Source: Planctomycetota bacterium (GTDB lineage: Bacteria > Planctomycetota > Planctomycetia > Planctomycetales > Planctomycetaceae). Taken from it: a stretch of 5,962 nt of DNA. Below the pieces are notes generated by a model, which had not been told where the DNA came from, ran no database searches, and worked only from the letters and a program-made list of their open reading frames with translations. The DNA is taken from contig JAEYWB010000367.1 of NCBI GenBank assembly GCA_023429275.1, positions 1 to 5,962 on the forward strand, written 5' to 3'. Position numbers and translations under genes: made by a program. The first letter of the stretch is position 1. Each line of letters opens with the position of its first letter. Of the stretch, positions 1-5,797 are shown in pieces.

Positions 1-2319
1 CGGCTGACCTCGCTCGGTCAGCAGCCCGGCGATCGTCCGCATGAGCGATTTGTCTCCCGGCCCCTCGAGGAGGAGTGATTCGTAGAGCGCGACCGCCTCG
101 GGGATATTGCCTGTCGCCGCGAAGGCCTGGGCGAGACACCGGTCGAGCTGCGCCTGTGCGGCGGGCTCCAGTTCCTGCCTGCGGGTTTGCAGCGGACGGG
201 CCGCCTCGAGCTGAAGCCGGCCGAGCTCGCGCCGCGAGGACTCCGGAAGGTCCTGCGCGAAGTCCGACAGCCCGGCGAGCACGCCGAGAAGCTCTGCCGG
301 AGAGGTCCCGCGGAGTGTCTGCAGGACCCGCCGCGCCTCGTCGAACTCTCCGCGGTGGGCCAGCGACAGGATGCGCAGCTGTGCGACCTGGCGTTCGAGC
401 CGTCCCCATTCCGGATCGAGCGGACGCTCGTCGCGGTGAGCCTCCCGCTTCGCCAGTTCGGCCGACTCGGCGATCCGCCCGAGAATCTGTTCTGCGGAAT
501 CGGATCGCGGCTCCTGGCCGAGAAGGTCAATGAGCGCCCGTTTCAAGCCGATATCGGACTGTGCGACCGACCAGCCGGCCGGGGGGCGGGGGAATCCGGC
601 GAGAAGCGTCCCCAATCCCTGGAGAGCCTCGTTCTCGACCGTGGCGATCTCCTGCCTGGTCCGCCGCGCCTCGCGCCATCGCTCGATATGGACGGCGGCG
701 AGCCGGCCCGGGACATCGGCCCCGTGGGGCGAGTCGGAGGGGATCGATTCGTACAGCCGGATCGCCTCGGCCCACCGCCGCTGCTGCTCGCAGGCGAGAG
801 CCAGCATCCACCGGGCTTCGACGGCCGTCGGATGCTTCGGGTACGTCTCAATATGCCGCGTCAGCGCTGCGAAGGCCGCATCGCGGCGGGCGGTTGTCGG
901 CTCCCGCTCCGCCAGTCGGGCGAGGGCGTAGGCTCCCAGGAGGCTCGCGTCCGGCGTCTGCGGGTGGTCGGGAAAGCGTTCCACAACCTGGTCGAAGGCG
1001 GTCGCGGCCTCGTCGAATCGCTCCGCCTTGAGAAGGATCGAAGCTCGTGTGGAAGCGAGCTCGATCGCGGCGTCGAACTGCTTCCGTTCCATCGCCTCGC
1101 CGATGGCGTGGCCGAACTCTTCGACCGACCGCTCGACCTCTCCCGCCTGGTAGGCGAGCCTTGCCGCCCGGATTCGATTGGCGAGCGCCTCGCCGTAAAG
1201 CGAGACGTCTCCGGCCGCCTCGACCCGCAGGTCGGCGTAGCTGCGCCAGCTCCCCGGTCCGATCGCCGTGAGCTCCTTCTGGAGAGCCTTCCACAGGTCG
1301 TCCGCCAGAGCGGCGTCCTTCCGATCGCGCGCCATCGACCAGGCGGCGAGGTAGGCGTCGATAAGCGCGGCACGGACCTCGTCGCTGAGATCCGTACGAG
1401 TCTTGCGGGTCTCCGCGACCCGGCCGATGGCGTCGGGAAGCTGCCCCTGGCGGACAAGGACCCGCACCTGCTCAGCCAGCACCCGGTCGCGGTCGACATT
1501 CGGGAGATCGTCGTTCGCCAGGTCGTTGAGGAGCGTCGTCGCGAGGGTGAGATCCCCGAGAAGACGGTTCGCCACCACGCGCTGCAGGTTCGCCTCGAGC
1601 GCGGTGGAGGTGCGGACCTTCGTCAGGGGCTCGAGCTGCTTGAGACCTTCGCGAAGCGTGCTGGTCCGTTCGGGGCCCGGCGGGAGAACCCGGCCGAGTT
1701 CGACGTGCGCCACCGCGAGCTGGTACGCGGACCTCTCGGAAAGCCGGCGGAACTCCACCGGGCTCAAGGCTCCCTGGGCGATCCGGGATGCGGCCGGGCG
1801 GTCTGCCTTCATCGACTCGTCGAGCTTCAGTCGTGCGGCGGTCAGCTCGCGGATTCCCTTTCGAAGAATCGCCTCCGCCTCGCTTCGGATGGCGGCGTCG
1901 TCGGGAAACAGCGTGTGCCGCCAGGTGAGCCCGAGTCCCTGCTCGACCGGAAGAGTCGCCTGCTGGATGGCCGCCTCGATCCATCGCAGGTTCTTCGAAG
2001 CTCCTTCGGCCAGGGGCGTCCGAAGGACGTCGGCGGCTCGTGCCCAGAGCTCCTCTTCATCGGCCCCCCCTTCCGTCAGCGCGTGGGCTGCGAATGTCCG
2101 CGACAGCTCGACCGCCACGAGCGACTGTTCGGCCGGGTTGAGCTGCCCCTCGCCGAGCCGCCGCAACCCGTACTGTTCGGCGAGCCGATGGAGGCCCCGG
2201 GCCCGCAGACCGGCGAAATACTCGGCGAACGGCTCCGTCGCCGGAAGTCGGGCCGGCGCCAACGCGACGGTCAGTCCGGCGAGCCAAATCAGGAGCGAAT
2301 GCGGTGCGGCGCGGCGCAT
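1..2319 (-). CDS. Exported TPR-type helical repeat protein (C-terminus beyond window)
   Basis: I translated every codon of this frame and found no stop across 773 codons; the stop lies left of base 1. The ATG at 2319 gives a good signal peptide: a basic start (MRR), a hydrophobic stretch (SLLIWLAGLTVALA, residues 8-21) and a probable cut after LPA at residue 27. The next in-frame stop upstream is at 2518-2520, so the start could only move within about 200 bases, and no earlier start gives a signal peptide. No convincing ribosome binding site is seen. The mature protein is almost wholly helical and rich in Ala, Leu, Glu and Arg. TPR-like units are clearest at residues 431-453 (RFDEAATAFDQVVERFP), 479-525 (two units, ending WAEAIRLYESIP), 652-669 (HRGEFDEARRVLQTL) and 733-771 (GNIPEAVALYESLLLEG). 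Residues 30-400 are a poorly conserved-looking helical region. The likely role is a periplasmic scaffold for protein contacts. Its partner is unknown and I recognise no enzymatic motif. Confidence 0.86.
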   Translation of the reverse strand, partial: MRRAAPHSLLIWLAGLTVALAPARLPATEPFAEYFAGLRARGLHRLAEQYGLRRLGEGQLNPAEQSLVAVELSRTFAAHALTEGGADEEELWARAADVLRTPLAEGASKNLRWIEAAIQQATLPVEQGLGLTWRHTLFPDDAAIRSEAEAILRKGIRELTAARLKLDESMKADRPAASRIAQGALSPVEFRRLSERSAYQLAVAHVELGRVLPPGPERTSTLREGLKQLEPLTKVRTSTALEANLQRVVANRLLGDLTLATTLLNDLANDDLPNVDRDRVLAEQVRVLVRQGQLPDAIGRVAETRKTRTDLSDEVRAALIDAYLAAWSMARDRKDAALADDLWKALQKELTAIGPGSWRSYADLRVEAAGDVSLYGEALANRIRAARLAYQAGEVERSVEEFGHAIGEAMERKQFDAAIELASTRASILLKAERFDEAATAFDQVVERFPDHPQTPDASLLGAYALARLAEREPTTARRDAAFAALTRHIETYPKHPTAVEARWMLALACEQQRRWAEAIRLYESIPSDSPHGADVPGRLAAVHIERWREARRTRQEIATVENEALQGLGTLLAGFPRPPAGWSVAQSDIGLKRALIDLLGQEPRSDSAEQILGRIAESAELAKREAHRDERPLDPEWGRLERQVAQLRILSLAHRGEFDEARRVLQTLRGTSPAELLGVLAGLSDFAQDLPESSRRELGRLQLEAARPLQTRRQELEPAAQAQLDRCLAQAFAATGNIPEAVALYESLLLEGPGDKSLMRTIAGLLTERGQP

Positions 2320-2663
2320 GTCGAACGATATGCCGGACGATTCGTACCGGACAAGAGGAACGCGCACCGGCTGGACCTGCAGACCTGGCGTGGATTCGCC
2401 GTGCCTCGGCCCTGTCGGTCGCGGCGGTGCCCTCGACGTCTTTCGCCGGATTGACGCGACTGAGCAGGGCCTCTGTCTCCGAGGTTCCTGCTTTCCAGAC
2501 CGCACACAACCCGAACGCTACAACGATGTTTTGAGTGTTTTTCTCCGGTCGTAACGACAATTTCTTGGCGCGGGTCAGTCGCCACGCTAGGAATCTGGTG
2601 AGGGAGTCGTATTTCTGAGGGAGCGGCGGCGTATCAGTCAGTACGGCAGACGGGGATCGAATC
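2320..2663. promoter_or_regulatory. Divergent intergenic region between the large TPR gene and the small secreted protein
   Basis: This stretch of 344 bases must carry the 5' ends of both neighbouring genes. The half next to the small gene is less GC-rich, with a T-rich patch near 2527-2543. A weak sigma70-like pair for the plus-strand gene is TTGGCG at 2565-2570 and TAGGAA at 2588-2593, with 17 bases between. It matches the consensus poorly and is only a candidate. Open frames on both strands cross the half near the TPR gene, but none has a convincing start, a ribosome binding site or a recognisable product. I see no tRNA, strong terminator or repeat here. Confidence 0.45.
2652..2656 (+). 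promoter_or_regulatory. Ribosome binding site (GGGGA) supporting a GTG start
   Basis: GGGGA lies 7 bases before the GTG at 2664, a normal Shine-Dalgarno spacing. It favours GTG over the ATG five codons later (2679), which has only a weaker GACGAGAA stretch ahead of it. Both starts leave the signal peptide intact. Confidence 0.5.
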
Positions 2664-3077
2664 GTGACGAGAACATTAATGCGGGCAGTCCTGTTGGGGG
2701 CATTGGGTCTGGCGCTCCTCCCCGCAGACCGGGCGGAAGCGGGGCTGCGGTCCCGCGGCCCGGTCTATGGCGGCACCTGGAAGAGCAACACGACCGGCCA
2801 CCAGGGGACGCTGCGGGTGCGGGTCCTCGAGCAGGGGAGCTCGACCTACCGCGTCCGATTCAGCGGGACGTTCCTCGGCGTCGTGCCGTTCGTCTATTCG
2901 ACCCCGATGACCGTGACCGGCCGGACGCCCGACGGGGGTGTCACGCTTTACGGCCAGTCCAGGCTGCCGATTTTCGGGGACTTCCGGTCGCAGGCCTACA
3001 TGAACGGCGGCCAGTTCACGGCGACGTACTCGTCGGCCCGGGACCAGGGTCAGTTCAACATGACCCGGCGGCGGTAA
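2664..3077 (+). CDS. Small secreted beta-rich protein of unknown function
   Basis: The gene encodes 137 aa from a GTG start, or 132 aa from the ATG at 2679. Residues 6-26 form a signal peptide (MRAVLLGALGLALLPADRAEA) with a clear AEA cleavage site before Gly27. The mature part is about 111 aa. It has no Cys, is rich in Gly, Thr, Ser and Arg, and alternates hydrophobic and polar residues as in short beta strands: GTWKSN (37-42), TLRVRVLEQ (49-57), YRVRFSGTFLGVVPFVYS (62-79), MTVTGR (82-87), GVTLYGQ (92-98), FRSQAYMNGGQFTATYSS (107-124), and a final GQFNMTRRR. This suggests a small antiparallel beta barrel or sandwich, perhaps calycin-like, exported to the periplasm or beyond. I recall small planctomycete hypothetical proteins with a similar GTW-TGH-G start and AxYxS-D-GxF end, but cannot name a family. 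It stands alone and converges on the next gene with a 19-base gap. Confidence 0.82.
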   Translation: MTRTLMRAVLLGALGLALLPADRAEAGLRSRGPVYGGTWKSNTTGHQGTLRVRVLEQGSSTYRVRFSGTFLGVVPFVYSTPMTVTGRTPDGGVTLYGQSRLPIFGDFRSQAYMNGGQFTATYSSARDQGQFNMTRRR

Positions 3078-3096
3078 TCCGTTCGGCTCGGACGCT

Positions 3097-4281
3097 TCAG
3101 GGAGAGTCCGGCTTCGGCGACGCCGCGTTCGGCGTTTGAAGTTCGATCCAGGTCTGCCTGCGCCGGAAGCCGGCGATGTTCCGCTTCAGGTCGGGATTGG
3201 CCGGGTCGAGCACGCTCGCTTCGATCGCCGTCGTGACCGCCTTGTCGAACTCACCCGCCTCCGCGTACGCACACGCGAGGGTGTCGAGGCTGTTCGCGGT
3301 CCGATAGATCTGGACAGCCTTCCGCGCGAGTTCCACCGCTTCCCGGCCATTCCGGAGCTCCGCGGGGCTGGTCGTCAGCGACCAGGCGAGGTTGTTCCAC
3401 GGCATGGGAGAGCGGCCGTTCGCCTTGATCGCGAGGCGGTACTCGGCCTGCGCCTCCTTGTGCCGCCCCTGCTTCTCGAGTCCTGCCGCCACGATGCAGC
3501 GGCCGTAGCCGAGGACGTTCTCCCGCGTCATCCGGGCCAGGAACGTCCCGTTCTCAATGGCGGGCTGGGGAATGCGATAGTCGCGAATGAAGTCCTGGTC
3601 CGACCGGGCGGCTCCGTGAACGGTCTCCCAGTTCACAAACGAGCGGTCGGTTACGTACCAGCGGACAAAGTTGTGGTGCGGTACCTCGACGAGTGCGATC
3701 GGCAGGTCGAGCGCTTCGCCGATCGACAGGTAGAGGAACGAGACGGTGTCGCAGTCGGCGGTGTGGAAGAGGCCGTCGCGTTGTCGGGAGATCTGGGCGC
3801 GGCGCCGCGCGTTGCTCGGGTCGGCGACGATCCGCTGGAACAGCTGCGGATCGAGCCGTCGCGGAGTCAGGGCATCACTGAGAGACGCCGCGAGATCCTC
3901 CCGGGTCGAGTAGACGAAGTTCCGGCGGCCGAGGACCTCGTCGATCCGGCGCAGACTCCGGAGGGCAAAGTTCCACTGGCCGGCAGCATCTCCTTCGGGA
4001 GGCCGCGTCCCGATGGCGCCTCGGACTTCCTCTGCCAGGTCGTCGAGCAGCCGCGACATCTCCGGGCGGACGGTGCCGAGAGGAGCTTCCAGCTCCAGCA
4101 GCCGATGTCCGATCGTTCCGGACGTCTCAGCGGCGGGACCGGCCGCCTGGGGCTCAGGTGTCGTCCTTTCACCTGGCGTCTCTTCGGCCGCGGCGGATCG
4201 GCAATATCTCAGCTCTTCGGGGCTGGCGACGAGGGAGAGGACGACAAGCCCACACAGCAGTTGGCGGATCGCGGCGATCAC
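3097..4281 (-). CDS. Exported transglutaminase-like protein with C-terminal TPRs
   Basis: The product is 394 aa from a GTG start. Residues 1-20 look like a signal peptide (IRQLLCGLVVLSLVAS), followed by a low-complexity Pro/Glu/Ala linker to about residue 55. A helical segment (about 57-165) precedes a transglutaminase-like core. There HTADCDTVSFLYLSIGEAL (173-191) puts Cys177 at the head of a helix, VEVPHHNFVRWYV (198-210) supplies His202/His203, and FVNWETVHG (215-223) supplies Asn217/Glu219. This order fits the Cys-His-Asp/Asn papain-like triad of transglutaminase-like proteins of the SirB1/Transglut_core2 type. TPR-like repeats follow: 265-288, 293-326 (PWNNLAWSLTTSP, then REAVELARKAVQIY) and 328-361 (SLDTLACAYAEAGEFDKAV). 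The protein may act as a periplasmic cysteine protease or transamidase, with the TPRs binding a partner. That activity is inferred, since SirB1-like proteins are often of unproven function. It is transcribed away from the kinase gene. Confidence 0.86.
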   Translation of the reverse strand: MIAAIRQLLCGLVVLSLVASPEELRYCRSAAAEETPGERTTPEPQAAGPAAETSGTIGHRLLELEAPLGTVRPEMSRLLDDLAEEVRGAIGTRPPEGDAAGQWNFALRSLRRIDEVLGRRNFVYSTREDLAASLSDALTPRRLDPQLFQRIVADPSNARRRAQISRQRDGLFHTADCDTVSFLYLSIGEALDLPIALVEVPHHNFVRWYVTDRSFVNWETVHGAARSDQDFIRDYRIPQPAIENGTFLARMTRENVLGYGRCIVAAGLEKQGRHKEAQAEYRLAIKANGRSPMPWNNLAWSLTTSPAELRNGREAVELARKAVQIYRTANSLDTLACAYAEAGEFDKAVTTAIEASVLDPANPDLKRNIAGFRRRQTWIELQTPNAASPKPDSP

Positions 4282-4290
4282 GACGAAGAA

Positions 4291-4295
4291 TCCTC
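4291..4295 (-). promoter_or_regulatory. Ribosome binding site (GAGGA) for the transglutaminase/TPR gene
   Basis: On the minus strand GAGGA lies 9 bases before the GTG at 4281. This supports that start, which is also the one that opens directly into the hydrophobic signal peptide. Confidence 0.5.
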
Positions 4296-4515
4296 GAGTC
4301 TCTCACGGCCCGTCCCGCGCGAGCGAGGCGGGAGGACCGCGGTTCGATTTCACCCGCCCGGCTTCCGGCTGGCAATGGGAAATGCCGCGATAATTCGGGA
4401 TTGGGCTGGCGGAGAGTGGCATCCTCTCGCCACACACCGTGCCACGATTGACGCTTCCACGCTGAACTGCTGAATTGCCCCTGGCTGGTTCATTCCTTTT
4501 TGAGTCGGCCGCAAC

Positions 4516-4521
4516 AGGAGA
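4516..4521 (+). promoter_or_regulatory. Ribosome binding site (AGGAGA) for kdgK
   Basis: AGGAGA ends 6 bases before the ATG at 4528 and is the strongest Shine-Dalgarno match in the window. It fixes the kinase start. Confidence 0.75.
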
Positions 4522-4527
4522 CAAGGC

Positions 4528-5619
4528 ATGCGGGTGGTGACGTTCGGTGAAGTGATGCTGCGGCTGGCGCCTCCGGGGAACTACCGGCTGTCGCAGGTGA
4601 TCCCGGGTGAGCTGACGGCGACGTTCGGCGGTGGCGAGCTCAATGTCGCCGCGTCGATCGCCCGCCAGGGGGGCGAGTCGGCGTTTCTCACCGCCGTTCC
4701 GGACAACGTCGTCACCGATTCCCTCGTCGGCGAGCTGCGGCGGTGGAACGTCGCGACCGACCTGATCCAGCGGGACAAGACCGGCCGGTTCGGGATCTAT
4801 TTCGTCGAGACCGGTGCGAACCAGCGCGGCGGCACCGTCACCTACGACCGCGACCAGGCGTGCGTCGCCCTGCGTGGCCCGGAGAAGTACGACTGGAACA
4901 CCGCTTTTGCCGGGGCGGACTGGTTCCACATCACCGGTATCACCCCCGCGTTGAGCGAGCCGGCGGCCCGATCGGCCCTCGCCGCGGTGCAGGAGGCGAA
5001 GAAGCGGGGACTGACCGTCTCGTGCGACCTCAACTTCCGGAAGAAGCTCTGGAAGTGGAAGTCCGGAACGAAGCCAGCCGATCTCGCGCGGGAGACGATG
5101 GAGAAGCTCGTCCAGTCGCTCGATGTCGTGATCGCCAACGAGGAGGACGCGGAGCTGACGCTCGGCATCCACGCCGAAGGAGCGAACGTCGAGGAGGGGA
5201 CGATCAATCTCGAAGGGTACGAGTCGGTCGCCCGGCAGATCGTGGCCCGGTTCCCGAACGTCCGCAAGGTTGCCATCACGCTTCGCGAAAGCCACTCCGC
5301 CGACCACAACAACTGGGGAGCGATGCTGTTCGACGTCGCGACCGACACCGCCCACTTCGCTCCGCTGAACGAGGCGGGGGAATACGAGCCGTACGAGATG
5401 CGGAACATCGTCGATCGGGTCGGCGCCGGGGACTCCTTCGCCGGCGGCCTGATCTTCGCGCTCCGGACTCCCGAGCTCTCGAGCCCGGCGACCGCCCTCC
5501 GTTACGCCGTCGCCGCAAGCTGCCTGAAGCACACAATCTGGGGGGACTTCAACGACGTGAGCCGCGCCGAGATCGAAGCCCTGATGAACGGCTCCGGCTC
5601 CGGCCGCGTGCAGCGGTAA
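4528..5619 (+). CDS. kdgK: 2-keto-3-deoxygluconate kinase, PfkB/ribokinase family
   Basis: The 363-aa product is a cytoplasmic sugar kinase. KdgK transfers phosphate from ATP to 2-keto-3-deoxygluconate to make KDPG, the entry of uronate and pectin/alginate breakdown into the Entner-Doudoroff route. The N-terminus VVTFGEVMLRLAPPG (3-17) and FGGGELNVAASIARQGG (33-49) form the substrate-binding PfkB signature. FHITGITPALS (133-143) and SCDLNFRKKLW (165-175) are typical of the KdgK branch, as is ANEEDAELTLG (203-213). The second PfkB signature is DRVGAGDSFAGGLI (296-309), with the anion hole GAGD and the catalytic base Asp302. The C-terminal SCLKHTIWGDFNDVS (331-345) matches the LKHxIxGDFN segment common in this branch. 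It is about 50 residues longer than E. coli KdgK, mostly through residues 214-248 and 275-290. All catalytic residues are present. The substrate is inferred from family resemblance, and another keto-sugar acid remains possible. No pathway partner lies in the window. Confidence 0.92.
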   Translation: MRVVTFGEVMLRLAPPGNYRLSQVIPGELTATFGGGELNVAASIARQGGESAFLTAVPDNVVTDSLVGELRRWNVATDLIQRDKTGRFGIYFVETGANQRGGTVTYDRDQACVALRGPEKYDWNTAFAGADWFHITGITPALSEPAARSALAAVQEAKKRGLTVSCDLNFRKKLWKWKSGTKPADLARETMEKLVQSLDVVIANEEDAELTLGIHAEGANVEEGTINLEGYESVARQIVARFPNVRKVAITLRESHSADHNNWGAMLFDVATDTAHFAPLNEAGEYEPYEMRNIVDRVGAGDSFAGGLIFALRTPELSSPATALRYAVAASCLKHTIWGDFNDVSRAEIEALMNGSGSGRVQR

Positions 5620-5630
5620 GGGGAGGGGCC

Positions 5631-5653
5631 TCTCTTCGTTCAAAGCGAAGGGG
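5631..5653 (+). terminator. Hairpin 11 bases after kdgK, possible terminator
   Basis: TCTCTTCG (5631-5638) pairs with CGAAGGGG (5646-5653), giving eight pairs of which two are G-T. Two more weak inner pairs close a 3-base loop. It sits just past the TAA at 5617-5619. No T-run follows, so it is not a textbook intrinsic terminator; it may instead only protect the 3' end. Confidence 0.4.
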
Positions 5654-5655
5654 TC

Positions 5656-5761
5656 GCCACAGAGGGCACAGAGATCACGGAGGAGCTGTTGAGCCGGTTC
5701 CGCTGACGAGTCTCAACCACCCCCGGGGTCCGTTCCCTGAGTCCTCTGTGCCCTCCGTGGC
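5656..5761. repeat. Intergenic inverted repeat with 18-base arms
   Basis: The left arm GCCACAGAGGGCACAGAG (5656-5673) and right arm CTCTGTGCCCTCCGTGGC (5744-5761) are reverse complements at 17 of 18 positions. They enclose 70 bases. Inside the loop, GTTGAG (5688-5693) can pair with CTCAAC (5712-5717), and CCCCGGGG lies at 5721-5728. From general knowledge, intergenic sequences of the CACAGAG-GCACAGAG type occur in many copies in Planctomycetes, Verrucomicrobia and some other environmental bacteria. This copy is therefore probably one member of a dispersed repeat family rather than a gene-specific element. It fills most of the 178-base gap between kdgK and the next gene and could also fold in RNA as a bidirectional terminator. 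Confidence 0.8.
5658..5684 (+). repeat. Three tandem 9-base units inside the left arm
   Basis: The units are CACAGAGGG, CACAGAGAT and CACGGAGGA, placed head to tail at 5658, 5667 and 5676. The right arm, read on the minus strand, repeats the pattern as CACGGAGGG then CACAGAGGA. The 9-base period therefore belongs to the repeat element itself. Confidence 0.7.
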
Positions 5762-5797
5762 AGTCATTCACCAACCACGACGAAGCAGGTTCAACAC

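Larger units (their letters stand above)
4282..4527. promoter_or_regulatory. Divergent promoter region between the transglutaminase/TPR gene and kdgK
   Basis: The spacer is 246 bases long. For kdgK the best promoter candidate is TTGACG at 4448-4453 and TGAATT at 4471-4476, spaced by 17 bases. The -35 box is good but the -10 box matches the consensus at only three of six positions. A hairpin sits at 4408-4431: GGC and GAGAG pair with CTCTC and GCC around a 7-base loop, with one bulged G. A second possible pairing, GTGGCA at 4416-4421 with TGCCAC at 4440-4445, would compete with it. These could be an operator or part of a leader, or chance. No clear promoter was seen for the minus-strand gene. 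Confidence 0.4.

Noticed and set aside
18..1984. A chain of overlapping minus-strand frames that could suggest a frameshifted or broken gene
   Set aside because: A single other minus-strand frame is open without a stop from 2319 to base 1 and carries all the TPR features, so the gene is intact.
187..2454. Plus-strand open frame of 755 codons
   Set aside because: It is the codon-aligned antisense of the minus-strand TPR gene. Its product is Arg/Gly/Pro-rich with no domain pattern, and it has no signal peptide or ribosome binding site to favour it.
2304..2534. Plus-strand frame of 76 codons
   Set aside because: It has no recognisable motif, starts inside the TPR gene's signal peptide region on the opposite strand, and has no ribosome binding site.
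2057..2560. Minus-strand frame of 167 codons starting with TTG across the 2320-2560 spacer
   Set aside because: It overlaps the TPR gene by over 260 bases in another frame, has a rare start without a ribosome binding site, and turns into Arg-rich shadow sequence. A short real peptide within 2320-2560 cannot be excluded, but nothing supports one.
3078..3096. Terminator between the convergent genes
   Set aside because: Only a 4-base stem (TCCG at 3078 with CGGA at 3089) is present and there is no T-run, so it is too weak to call.
4222..4281. Lipoprotein signal in the transglutaminase/TPR protein (Cys10 in RQLLCG)
   Set aside because: Cys10 lies before the hydrophobic core rather than after it, so it cannot be a lipobox cysteine. 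Cys27 (RYC) lacks a lipobox before it.
3136..4473. Plus-strand open frame of 445 codons
   Set aside because: It is the codon-aligned antisense of the transglutaminase/TPR gene, whose motifs are clear on the other strand.
4303..5643. Minus-strand open frame of 446 codons
   Set aside because: It is the codon-aligned antisense of kdgK, whose PfkB signatures settle the strand.
5656..5761. CRISPR-like array
   Set aside because: There is no repeat-spacer alternation. The repeated units are 9 bases and contiguous, and the long arms are inverted.
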